A stretch of 64,000 nt of DNA from Rhizomys pruinosus (lineage: Eukaryota > Chordata > Mammalia > Rodentia > Spalacidae), in contig VZQC01007082.1 in assembly GCA_009823505.1 (NCBI GenBank), positions 629,549 to 693,548 of the forward strand, read 5' to 3'. The notes beneath the pieces are model-generated. The model searched no databases. It had not been told where the DNA came from and saw nothing but the letters and a program-made list of their open reading frames with translations. Below, piece by piece: positions 47,119 through 58,263 of this stretch; position 1 is the first letter of the stretch, and every line of letters starts with the position of its first letter. The position numbers were made by a program, and so were the translations under genes.

Positions 47119-48239
47119 AAAAAATGCTTATCTGTTTCTGATGCTCTGAGATTTCTAGAACATTCCTAATACCCTCTTCCACTTTGGGTGAAGATATACC
47201 CGTTCTGGTACCCCATGATCTGGTACCATCTAGTTTATAGTCTTAATGAAAAGGAGGCTATAGTAAAACTCTAAACAACAGAATATCTTAACAGCACTGT
47301 GCAAGAAAGATGGCCACAGAAGTTTATTATATACTTAAGGATCTCAGTTTCTAAATCACCTCAAAATGAGCCATTCATATTTCCCTTAAAGATGCAAATA
47401 TCTGTATATTGCATTTTAAAAAGTCATTGCACATGCAAATATTATGGGGACATATGACAGACCCATCTAGCCAAGAGTGACAGCTGGTATTGCTCTGTTC
47501 TTTAATATTTAAATAACATTGGTTCAAAAGTATATACTGCTTCTGTTTTACAGTTCAATGTTTCCCCAAGTTCTGTGACTTTCCAGGGATTCTGTACTTA
47601 GTCACCTGGGTTTCTCTCTTTGCCTTTATGATATCTCCCCAACCTTTATACTTTACTCATCTTTTGACTGAAGCCAATGCCTAGCCTTTGCTATCTCTTA
47701 GATGCCATTGTTATGAGGATATTACTTGAACAGCTACTTTTCCTATAAGGCATGGCATCTTCTAGCAGCCTGAGCAGGCCTCTCTTCCTGCACCTGAAGC
47801 TCCTACAGAAGAAAATGCTTCTCCTGTTCCCTTCCATTCCCTTCACCCCCACCTGACCCCTAATTCTGGGGAGCCATGCATCTCTTCCCCTTCCACTCAT
47901 ACTTACCCTTAATTACAAATACACAGGCATTTAGCTCTCACTGACATACCCCCAACTCATTTAGACAATCCTCAAAGGGCCTCTGATCATATTCATAAAG
48001 GATTGTTAAGGCCTGCTTTTCAACAAGCACAATTTTCACCCTGTGTAGAATTCTGTTTCCAACATCTAAAATAGCATGACTTCCTTCCCTTTTACATGGG
48101 AAACTGGGAATGCGGCTGCCTCCAAGTGCCCCAGGATTCCCACAGTCCCTAATCTCCTTTCCAGCTTTCTACCCCAACACCTGTCTCCAGACATCCCCCA
48201 CTCAGCTTCCTCAAACTCTCCACAGCAGAAAGCCCTAGA
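47119..48239. other. No element recognised
   Basis: 1.1 kb of unassigned DNA, C/T-rich toward the right. No coding signal. Confidence 0.45.
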
Positions 48240-48500
48240 TGGGCACCTTCCCACAGACCTTTCCCTCTGCCAGGAATACCTGACCTTTACAACTGTCAAA
48301 GTCCTCCTCATCCTTCTACACTCAACTCAAATGTCACCTTCTCTGAGACTTCCCCTAATTCCCTGTACCAAGAAGGAATTAGAAGCTCAGTTCCTGTACT
48401 CCTTTAGGCCTTTGTTTCCACGGCAGGAGAGTTTGCCCTTGTGTATTGCACGTAGCCCTCTAACACCGTCTTTTCTTTTCCCAACTCACTCAGGGCATGG
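48240..48500 (+). mobile_element. L2-like LINE 3' end
   Basis: Shows the L2 tail layout: tgccaggaatacctgacct, then tcctcatccttctac, then ctcaaatgtcaccttctctg and acttcccct. The long open frame covering it (48076-48561) arises from this C/T-rich fossil and is not a gene. Confidence 0.55.
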
Positions 48501-48834
48501 GGCTTTTGCATCCCTGGGTCTGTCATTGAAGCTGTCTCCAGTCACTGCTGTGCAAGTGTGATTTAAATGGCCATACAAATGAAGAGTGGGTGAGAGCAAT
48601 TTGGTGCCTACTGTGTATCTTAGCCCCCTACATGTACCCATTTGTTCAATTTATTTCTGTGCTTCCTCTCTACAATATGATGAAGCAGGAAACAGTATTG
48701 GATGATTTGATTTACATGTGTGCATCCTAAGACTCATCAACGTTTAAAAACTTGTTTAGGATCACTCAAGCAGAAAGACTTGAAGCTGAGATGAAACCAC
48801 TCAAGCTCCTAATAATTACACTGTTGTGCTAGTT

Positions 48835-49245
48835 AAGCTTAATTGTCAATTTGATTGGGTTAAGACGCCTGGGTGATTAATAAATCTCACTAGTATGTGA
48901 GTTGGTAATGGTTTTTCCAGAGATGATTAGATCGTAAACACTCTGATCTAATGAACGGGTTAATCCCTTGACAGACTCACAGTGCGATGTTGTGACTGAG
49001 AGGTAGTGAAGACCAGTACTAGGGCTAGTTGGAGGAACTAGGTTACTAGACACATGTCCTTGGGGGCCACATCTTGCCCTGAAACTTCCTTCTATGCTTT
49101 TTCTCTACTTTCTAGCCACTAAGATGTGAACTACTGGATTCCAACTCACCCTCCCTGCTATAATAGACTTATACTGATACTTCTGAAACCGTGAGCTGAA
49201 ATAAGGGATTTCTCCCTTAAGTTGTTTAAAACAGGCAGTAGAAAA
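48835..49245 (+). mobile_element. ORR1/MT-like or related LTR, old
   Basis: Starts tgtgctagttaagcttaatt and ends with the A/T signature ctgaaataagggatttctcc, as in the 3' part of MaLR LTRs. The exact family is uncertain and its end is degraded. Confidence 0.5.
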
Positions 49246-50162
49246 TGAAGTTATACAACTGGACTCTGAGAAATGAAATTAGGGGTGAGTGACATGATGC
49301 AGCACTTCTCACGGACTGTGGCAGACCATCACTAGAACGCTGTGCTGATAGACTGCAAGAATCAAAAGAAACCAAAGCTATACTGTATTCTACCATAGCC
49401 ATCATTATTAGGGGGTCTAGAGTCAGCTTGAGTGGGAATTCCTGCCCTGTTTTTCACTAGAGGAAGAAAAATATAATTTAAATACTCAGAGCCCCATTTA
49501 CTGTAGATATCTTTAATCTTCTATCACCATGGAATGCAATCTGAGAGAAGCATATACACATACACATATTCATACATGCATGTACAACACACAACACACT
49601 AATGACAGCAGGCTCAGTAAATGCTTTAAGCCCTGAAGATCAATGTTACTATGAGGCCACTGGTTGTCATAGGAACTTGGGGTTTGCTCTGGCCACAAGA
49701 GCCATAGTATGTTGTCTGCATCCAATAAACAGAATAAGAGCCCAGAACCATAGTGGAGGGTCTCTGCCTGCTGGGCTAGCCAGTTTGGGAGGAAACTGAT
49801 ATTTCTCCAATACTCTAATGACACTTGAATTATGCTTTGTTTGCCAAAAGAAGTGTCAGCCTCTTTGTAAAATCAAACACTAAAGCCTTCATAAAAACAT
49901 TTCAGCTCCATCAGCCAATATTGACATAAGGACACTGAGAAGCCTGTGTATGGACAGTTTATTTGAGCCCATGGAAACAAATGTTTGTTGCTCTCATTCA
50001 TTGTTGGAGTGAGCTACAGTGGCCCACATGGACTTGCATGGACACCTGGAGTGAGAGACATAAGGGCACATATGAGAACACATATAAGAGAGTTCTAGTC
50101 AGCATATATCTGAGATGTTTCTGAGCTTTTTCTAAATACTATAGATAAAATGGATATTTGAC
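49246..50162. other. No element recognised
   Basis: About 900 bp of unassigned DNA with no credible open frame. Confidence 0.45.
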
Positions 50163-50590
50163 TGTATTAGTTAGCTATTGTTACATAACAAACCACACCA
50201 AAAATGTATAAAATAATTAATAGCAATGTATTATTTCTCACAGGACTACAGTATGGCTGAGTGTTTGGCTGATCCTAGGTAGGCATGCTTCTGCATCTCT
50301 GGTCAGTAGACAAGTCGAGCTGATCTGCTATAACCTTGGCTGGAATTATTCTGTTCTGCAGCATGTGAGTTTTCATTTTCCAGGAGGTTAGCCTAGGCTT
50401 GTTCTTAAAGAAACAATAGAAGCTCAAGAGGAGAAGTGGAGCACACTAGGGCTCTTGAAGCTCTAAACTAACACACCATCAACTTCTGTCACTTTATTTT
50501 GGCCAAAACTACCCGTTAAGCCAGCCCAGATCTCAAGAGTGGGAAGTAAATATTGCCTTTTGATGGGCTGTATTCACAGTACAATCAACT
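50163..50590. mobile_element. Ancient mammalian LTR (ERVL/MaLR type)
   Basis: Begins tgtattagttagctattgtt. Continues with attatttctcacaggac, then aggttagcctaggcttgttc, then tttattttggccaaaactac, in the order of a widespread mammalian LTR family. Exact name not certain from memory. Confidence 0.55.
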
Positions 50591-50654
50591 TTCTACACCA
50601 CTCAACAGAGTGAGAATCGAATTAAAATTTGTTAACCATTTAAGACTCGGTGTT

Positions 50655-50800
50655 GCCTGGTTATTTTTATACCCATTTTATGAGGAGGAAATCAATCATC
50701 AGAGAGGTTAAATAACTTTATCACTATCAGAAAGCTGGAAAGTAGTGAGCTAAAGTTTGAAACAAACCTCCCATAAGTCTGCGTGATGTCTCTGCTTCAC
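50655..50800 (-). mobile_element. MIR SINE, antisense
   Basis: The MIR core is visible: tacccattttatgaggagga, then cagagaggttaaataac, then agctggaaagtagtgagct. Confidence 0.7.
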
Positions 50801-51049
50801 CAAATGGACCTGCCAGCTCACTACCTGTCTGCAGTGTTGATCCAAAGAAGTAGATGTGCCTGGCATTGGGTGTTCACAAGGAACATGACAGGAGGGAGGA
50901 CTGGCCAAGGCTACAGGGAATAGGCAAGCCCCTGGTGACCAGGCAGGCACAATGGGAACAAAAGTGCCTGAGGGAGAGAGCCCTGGGTCCAATGTACAAT
51001 GAGTGTACATCTCTTTCCTTACCTGCCAGAAGGTGCCCTCTCAAAGCTG

Positions 51050-51285
51050 TATAAAGGTAAAGCAAGCTTGGATTCTTAGTTTCAAATGCAAGCTTTGTCA
51101 CTGGGTATTTACCCTCAAACAGGTTTTTCTGCTTGCTGCCATTTGTCTTCTTTTCCTCATTGATACAATGGGAACAGCAAGGGTTCTTGTCTCACAGGGT
51201 TGCTGTGTGAATTAAATGAATTAACATCTGCGGAGCCTTTAACAAACCTGATACGTGATAAGTGGCATATAATAACGTCTGACTA
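51050..51285 (+). mobile_element. MIR SINE
   Basis: The MIR core lies in the opposite orientation to the preceding one: cttttcctcattgatacaat, then cacagggttgctgtgtga, then attaaatgaattaac. Confidence 0.7.
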
Positions 51286-51550
51286 ACCATGTATATCTAC
51301 AGTGTCTTTGAACTAGAAGATGTCATGCAAGGCCAATGAACTAAGCCCACTAAAGAAACTGATGAAGAGTCAGTCACAGAAGTACTTGGTAAATTGCACA
51401 TTGCCTTTAGGAACCAAGGCAGGGCAGTCGACAGGCTTAGAAAATACCCACCCTGACTGCCAGCTCTGCTTGTGCTATTCAAAGAGCACTATGGTATACA
51501 AAGACACACACATAATGCCCACAGAAATAGTTGATTGTAATTAAAGAAAT

Positions 51551-51930
51551 AGATGTTAAGAGATGAACTGTTTCCTGCTCAAATTCCTTTGTTGAAATCC
51601 TTACCCTAACCCCAGTACCTCTGAATGTGACTGTATTTGAGGACAGTCTTTAAAAAGTGACTGAAGTAAAGGGAGTTCATATGGATGAACCATAATCCGA
51701 TATGACTGGCAGCTTTAGAGCAAGAAAGAATTAGGACAAAGACACAGAGGGAAGATGGTGAGAGATGTGGACAGAAGCCAGCCATGTATAAGCCAAGGTG
51801 GGACGGCCCATCTCCAATACCCTCATCCTACATTTCCAGCCTCTGGAATACTCTGAGGAGCCAGCCTCTCCTGGTTTCTTATGACATCCTGAGAAGATTA
51901 ACACAGTTGCTAAGGGGCTGTTCAAGTTAT
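51551..51930 (+). mobile_element. MLT1-like ancient LTR
   Basis: MLT1 order: tttgttgaaatccttaccct, gaatgtgactgtatttgag, gacacagagggaagatggtg, ccagcctctggaatactctg. The 3' end is lost. Confidence 0.65.
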
Positions 51931-53040
51931 AGCGGTTTTATATAAAAGATTCTGAGACTCCCACATCCTGCTTGCTTTCCCCTAGTTGAGAGGCCTGCAG
52001 AATATAGAAGAAGTGGAAACTGTATACGATCCTCAGAACTGAGAAATTTGAGAGGGTTTCTCTTCTCACTCCATGAAGCCTTCTCTGGCATAATCGTTTT
52101 GTTCTTGGTTGAACCTTTCTACCTCGGATCCTCTGTGTTGGCCTTTGGCTTCAACTCACACCCTTGGTTTTTCTCTCTGGCATCCTACTCCTCCCAAACC
52201 TCCCTTCCTGGTCTTCCCATCAGCCCACTGTATGAGACTCCCACTCTCAGAGACTCCTGTGTGCTACACCTGCTTTCCCTACATCTCCCTACTTTGGGGC
52301 TTGAAAAGTATGAAAAGAGAACGTTTTGCTTATATCCATTATACCCGCTGATTCCACGAGACTCCTTGGCTTGTAATTCACTTCCCATTACCATGAATAG
52401 TTGAAATTTTTAAGGTTAATGATCCAGCAGCTTATAAGACAGGAGGGCTTTGAAATCAAACAACTCCTGCACACAGGAAACCTGGGAAACAAAGTGTATT
52501 ATGCTGCTCCGTAGCATCTGAGAAAGCTAACTTGTCCTTTGGCACCTACTACAGTCATCTAGAACCCATGACTTCTAGCTAATTTGCACATTGAAAAAAT
52601 TTCCCCACGTCCTCTCACTTCAGCCAGTGTCTCATGGTTTTTTTTAAATGATGTGTGTGTCATGACTCAACTTGTTACAGCTCCTGAAGGTGAGGTTAGA
52701 GTTTGTTGGATTTGACAAGATTAAATTTTCTTAAACAAAATGGACTACAGTGGACAACAAAGAGAAATGATGCTGTTTTATAACATGGATTAAAACCACA
52801 TTTTTTACACTAATCACAATTAAATCTGAGAGCTTGTTCAATCACAAAACAAGCAGAGTACCAATGTTCTCATTTATTACTTTCTTAAATTTCCTGTAAG
52901 ATATGCATTTTCCTTCCCTGTCTCTCCTGCTCCAACCCATTTTCTTATCTGCAAGATGAAGTCAGTGCAGTCACCCTAATATTAAAGAGTGAAACTCTAA
53001 GGTGAGTAACGCCTTATATTTTTGTTTTCCATGGATCACT
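51931..53040. other. Low-repeat sequence
   Basis: 1.1 kb with at most a weak L2-like C/T-rich part near 52060-52400, where overlapping chance frames occur. No gene supported. Confidence 0.4.
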
Positions 53041-53228
53041 GATTCTTTTTTAGATGTGGTTGTGTGTGTGTGTTTATGTGCACACGAGTGCTGAAGCTAT
53101 GAGAGCTAGAAGGCATTGGAAAGGGAGTTTCAGGCAGTTGTAAAGGGCCAGATGTGAATGCTGGGAACTGAACTTGGGTTGTCTGCAAAAGCAAGTCACG
53201 CTTGACTACTGAGTCATCCCTCCAGCCC
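53041..53228 (-). mobile_element. Old B3-like SINE, antisense
   Basis: The reverse strand starts ggggctggagggatgactca and decays through the body. A GT run marks the tail side. Confidence 0.7.
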
Positions 53229-53329
53229 CAGATCACTGACTGTTAATGGAGAATCTGTACATAGGATATTTACTAGTCCAGTTGATTATCAATGTCTTCC
53301 ATCAAGTTTTATGCTTATTATTTTTATAA

Positions 53330-53960
53330 GATTTTATTTTTAATATAACTTTTATTAATGTTCTTTTATATTTTCATACACGTATACAATACATTCTGGT
53401 TACTCTCAGGCACTGCCGTCTCCCATCTCCATCTGGCCTGAGTCAGTTACCCTCTTACAAGTTCCTTTGTCACATTCATGCCTTTTTGTTTCATTTTGTG
53501 ACCCACAGGGGCATCTGCATAGCCATGAATCTATCCACTGGAGTCTGGTGGCCTCATGTGATTACACAAGTGAAGGCAATGGCGACAACCTCTCCGCCAC
53601 AATCTACCAGTAGCCTATAGTTCAGCAAGTTGGGGAATGGTCCTGTGAGTCCCTCCCTGATCTATTCTTGGCTGATGTTAGGCCCAGAGCAGTAACCACT
53701 GCTGCTGTAAAATCATGATTGCATTGGCTGATTCATGCCCAGAGCTGTCTGTAGTCCTTTTCCCTTTCTTCCAGCTCCTACATTCTTTCTGCTCCATCTT
53801 CTATGAAGTTCCCCAACCCTTGGAGAGAATGGTGTAAATGTCCTGTTTAGGTTTTGAGCACTCAGTTGTCACTTATTTTCAGGCCCCTGAGAAATGGTGA
53901 ATCTCTCTATTAACCATTGCAAAGAATAGCTCCTCCAACAAAGGCTAGATGTAACAATTA
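53330..53960 (-). mobile_element. Lx-type LINE-1 3' UTR, antisense
   Basis: The layout of the reverse 3' UTR of old rodent LINE-1s is visible: ctcccatctccatctggcc, cctcttacaagttcctttg, tttcattttgtgacccac, atctatccactggagtctgg, cagtagcctatagttcagca. No coding part is included. Confidence 0.65.
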
Positions 53961-54194
53961 TCTGTTGGCATAAATATAACTTTTTAGAAGACCTTTTGTT
54001 ACCATGACACATTAGCTAAACAGTAATAACTTCCCCTTTAGAATCTGACAGCTCTTCAATTATGGACTTTTGACTGGGTTTACTGTACCAAGTAATTGAA
54101 TGAATTTCTTCCTGGGGAGCAAACCTCAAATCTAATCAGATTTGCAGTAATTCTAATACATTTAAAGATACAATGCTATAAAAATGTTAGTATC

Positions 54195-54419
54195 GGGGCT
54201 GGAGAGATGGCTCAGAAGTTAAGAACATTGGCTGCTCTTACAGAGGACCTTGGTTCAATTCCCTGCACCCACATGGTGGCTAACAACCATCTATAACTTC
54301 AATTCCAGGGGACTCTGGCATCCTCTTTTGGCCTCCCTGGGTATTGCCCAACATGGGTGTACTTACACACATGCAGACAAGGCACTTCTACACATAAAAA
54401 ACTAAGTAAAATGTTTTGT
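54195..54419 (+). mobile_element. B3-like SINE with target duplication
   Basis: Full-length, without the short internal duplication. Imperfect flanks aaatgttagtat (54182-54193) and aaatgttaatat (54420-54431). Confidence 0.9.
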
Positions 54420-54439
54420 AAATGTTAATATTGTATCTT

Positions 54440-54590
54440 ATCCATACTTTTTGTGTTATTTTTATTTTATATGTATGAGTGTATTGCCTACATATATGTA
54501 AGTATACTCATGTTGTGCAGTGCCTGTGGAGGTCAGAAGAGGGTGTTGCATTCCTTGAAACTGCAGTTACAGAGTTGCAGATATCCAGCT
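54440..54590 (-). mobile_element. B3-like SINE 3' part, antisense
   Basis: The reverse of the B3 3' half: tatgtatgagtgtattgcct, then gtgcctgtggaggtcagaag, then gagggtgttgcattcc. The head is missing. Confidence 0.65.
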
Positions 54591-54780
54591 ACACTTTGAG
54601 ATGTAGTAACCCTTGATTTATTTGGGAAATTGACCATCTATGCCAAATGAAATTTAGATTTTCACCTACTTACAAGGCCTTATATTTTTCTTCTAATTTA
54701 AGCTATTCTCACTTGTACAATTTCAATTATATAGAGGCTTATCAACACATCATATATTTTGTTGAACATGTACATGTTTG

Positions 54781-54948
54781 TTTGTTTTTTGTTGTTGTTG
54801 TTTTGTTTGTTTTTGAGACAGTGTCTCCCTGTAGTCCCAGCTGTCCTGGAACTCACTCTGTAGACCAGGCTGGCCTTGAACTCACAAAGATCCACCTGCC
54901 TCTGCCTCCCAAGTGCTAGGATTAAAGGTGTGTGCCACCACGCCCGGC
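54781..54948 (-). mobile_element. B1 SINE, antisense, 17-bp target duplication
   Basis: Reverse-strand B1 with GTTT-type tail, between gaacatgtacatgtttg (54764-54780) and gaacgtgtacatgtttg (54949-54965). Confidence 0.95.
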
Positions 54949-55208
54949 GAACGTGTACATGTTTGTATAAATTCTCAGTTTTTCTTCTCTAAAATGTGCT
55001 TCAATTCAAAAATTCTACAATTATTCTCCTAGCTTTTTACTTGGGTTTTTCATCTATAGATAATTTTGCTGTTAGTATATGGCTTCAGTTATAAGTGTCC
55101 TAGTAGTTTAAGGGATGTGAGATATAATATATATGAAAATAGATCTGTATCATCCTCAGTGCCTGGCGCTCTGTTTCATACAAGAGGGGTCAGGAAACAT
55201 CTGAAGGT

Positions 55209-55611
55209 GTCCTAGTTTCTCTTTAATTGCTGTGACAAAACATACTGACTGACACCAACTTGGGGAGGAAAGGATTTATTCAGCTCACATCTCCTAGGTC
55301 GTAGTTCACTCAGGGAGTCCAAGGCAGGAACTCGGGACAGGAACCTGGAGGCAGGAGCTGAGGCACAGGCCATGGAGGGATGCTGCTTACTGGCTTGCTC
55401 TCCTGGCCCATGCCCAGCCTGCCCTCTTATACTATACACAACAACCTGCCCAGGGTGGCAGCACCCATAGTGGGCTGGGCCCTCCCACATTGCTCAGCAA
55501 TCAAGACTACTCCACAGATATGCCCACAGGCCAGTCCAATGGAGCCAATTCCCCAATCGAGGCTCCCTTAACCCAGGTGTGTCAAGTTGACACCAAAGCT
55601 ATCCAGCACAG
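55209..55611 (-). mobile_element. ORR1/MT-like (MaLR) solo LTR, antisense
   Basis: The reverse strand runs from TGTGCTGGATAG to CTAGGACA with AATAAA (gctgaataaatcctttcc). Flanks gaagg and gaaga suggest a 5-bp duplication with one change. Closely related to 3900-4308. Confidence 0.83.
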
Positions 55612-55656
55612 AAGAGGAAAAAAAAAAAAAAAAAGAAGAGAAAAAATGAAAGGAGG

Positions 55657-55815
55657 TATGGGATAAATCATTTCTTCTTTGAAATGGACTTATCACCCAT
55701 AGAAGCTGGGTACTTAGTGGAAGGAGCTGATGTCAAAGCCCAGTTGCACGGCAAGTTTTCCAGTGGTGCTGACATTCCAGATGTTGGCATTCCCATGGAA
55801 GGTGCAGGAGAGGGA
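55657..55815 (+). repeat. Left LTR fragment of third element
   Basis: tgggataaatcatttcttct onward, matching 57620-57780. It breaks off after ggcattcccatggaaggtg, so only the U3 start remains. Confidence 0.7.
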
Positions 55816-57617
55816 CTATGAAGAGAAGAAGGAGGAAAGCAATATATAGTACCCAATGTACTGGGCCATGTAGAGCTATGTTTACCAGTGATTTAAGAAA
55901 AAGCCTGATTGAACAAAGACCTCCATAGTGGTATGAAATTTTAATGGCTGTGCTGAGCTCCTTGACAAGACAGAGTCTACATGAAGTAAGGAAGGCTTTG
56001 TCGAATCTAGATGACTTGGCCAGCATGTGAAATATGTCTGTAGAGGAGTGAGGCAACCTTGAGGAGATATAAAAGGGACTGAACAGAAAAGGAAGTCTGC
56101 TTGGGTTAGTAGGAGGCAAATTTGGAAGAATCTGTGTAAAGCCAAAGTTCCTAAAGAAAAAAATGATAAAAAGTGAAATTCTGGAAGGCTTGAAAACCTG
56201 AGGAACAATTCACAAGTGGTATACAGAATAAAAATTTGAGGGAGGGGGGTAGAAAATGAACTCCCCCAAGTTAAACAGAGGACTTTTGCAGAGAAAAATC
56301 TATCTGGGGGTGGGAGCAGTTTGCCCTACTGGGGCCTCCCCTAGATGCCAGAGGATGTCAGTAAAAGAAAGCAGGTGCTATGACTACAGCCAGCAGGCAG
56401 GCCCAGGGCCTGCCTGACCCAGCTAATACACAAATACAACAGAGGCAAAAGGAGACCCATTCCTCCTTGGCCTTGTGCAGGGCTAGGCAGCTTGGGCCAG
56501 GCCAATGAGTCTGTCAAAACAAAGGAAATACAGGGAGGCTGTGGGTGAAAGCCTCAGGATACCGAGTGGGTTCAAGAAAATGACTACAGGTGCTGAAGAA
56601 CTAACTGAATTAATGCCTCTCATTCATGCTGTTGTTTCCAATATGGATATTTTGAGACAATGATTGGCCCAAATAGATAGAATCTTCCCATGCTGTGTTG
56701 GACCTGGTTTATATTTGATTTAATACCTAATGTTAATGTCTGAGTGTTTTACAGATGTGAGACTGGTTGGAGACATATCCTATACAACTGAAGAAACAAA
56801 GACAAAAGGTGAATTCAGTAAGGAGGGGTACCAGGGCCAGGTATAACTATGAAACCTTATGAGCTTTATGATTAAACAAGACATATTAGTAGACAAAGGC
56901 TTCAGTACCAGCCATAGACTGCCCTGCTAGGAGCTATTAACTGGGGAGGCTCTGAAAGCCTTCAAAATAATGGTCATTTTGCCTATAACTTTGGGTGCAC
57001 ACAAGAAGTGTATAGTAAGCCCTCTTGCTGAAGAAACTATGGGATGTACGCATGAGAAAGGAAAATTATACTGAAACCTTGCAATGCAAATGGACAGCTG
57101 ACCTTCACAGTGCTAAAGAGCACCATGCAAATCGCTGGAAAGAAATTGTCTGCGAAGCTCTGTGGACTTCACATGCTGTAATTCTCCGAAGATGTACGTG
57201 CAATAATGGCCACCAAGGTGTGTGTACATCCACAGAGAGTCTAATTGGATCTATGTCCGGATCCTTTGGAGGGTAGGACGCATGACTGATACTGTAAGCA
57301 TGGTGCCCTCTAGTGGTAGAAAACTTTCTTGGCCCCATTAAAAAGCTGTAATGCCAGGGTTAAGATACCATCCAAGCATTTACATTTGTGCTCACAGAGT
57401 AGCTTGTTTAGATGTCTGTGCTTCTATTTGTGTTTGATTTAGTAGAAATAAAAGGGAGACTCTGGAATGAGCCATTGGCCCACTGAAGGCAGAAATTGGA
57501 CAGACCCAAGAATTTGATGTGTCACCTCAAAGACTCCCATCTTTTTAAGGCCCAGCGACTCTTGCAGAAGAGGTTGGTACATCCAGTTTGTAAGGATCAA
57601 AGAGGGGATGTTGAGTG

Positions 57618-58122
57618 TGGGATAAATAATTTCTTCTTTGGAATGGGCTTATCACCCAGATAAGCTGGGTGCTTTGTGGGAAGAGCTGATATCAAAGCCC
57701 AGCTGCACAGCGAGTTTCCCCGGCCAGTGCAGACATTCACGTGCTGGCATTCCCACAAGAGGTGCACAAGACTTGGGAATTCTGGGACTTTGGAATTCTG
57801 GAATTTGGGAGGGGCATATAAAAGGCCCACCACATGAAGCTGGGCCCTCACTCACCATCTTACCAGCTGTGTTGTATGGCTCACCTGAAGGTATGTTTCC
57901 TGACAGGACCAGCTACACTGTGTGGCTCTGGCGAATGTATGTTTTCTGCCATCACTTTGTAAGCAAGCCTAATTCAATAAATTCTCCAGTCTGAGATTGG
58001 AGAGTTCTTTCCCTTGCTTTGCTTAGCAACTGGGAACCAGAAACAGCAAAGGCTGTGTGGGATTGTGGGGCTCTGTGTGCATGGCTGTGAGGCTGTGGGT
58101 GCCCCAGGAGGAAAATTCCTCT
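57618..58122 (+). repeat. Right LTR of third element
   Basis: Starts TGTGGGATAAAT after a purine-rich tract (aaagaggggatgttgag). It has a TATA-like box (catataaaaggcc, about 57817) and AATAAA at about 57978. A possible CA end (ctgccaca) lies just before the GGAA microsatellite; that end is uncertain. Confidence 0.6.
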
Positions 58123-58263
58123 GCCACAGGAAGGAAGGAGGGAAAGAAGAAAGGAAGGTAAGAAGAAAGGGAGGAAGGCAGGGAAGGAGGGGGGAGGGAG
58201 GGAGGGAAGGAAGGAAGGAAGGAAGGAAGGAAGGAAGGAAGGAAGGAAGGAAGGAAGGAAGGT
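58123..58263 (+). repeat. (GGAA)n microsatellite
   Basis: A mixed GGAA/GAAA/GGGA purine tract ending in about 15 uninterrupted GGAA units (58202-58262). The long reverse and forward frames over it are repeats only. Confidence 0.95.

Larger units (their letters stand above)
55657..58122 (+). mobile_element. Third LTR-element remnant
   Basis: A partial LTR (55657-55815) and a longer one (57618-58122) share their first 150-160 bp. The interior is shrunken and noncoding. Part of it (56930-57100) resembles 43690-43870 of the ERVK-like provirus (ttttgcctataa, then gtaagcccctct-like and gatgt...catg). Short frames here (up to 128 residues) show no retroviral motif. Confidence 0.6.

Noticed and set aside
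48076..48561. 161-residue open frame, possible small gene
   Set aside because: It overlies an L2-like fossil with C/T bias. The sequence has no domain and many Ser, Pro and Leu residues, as expected by chance.
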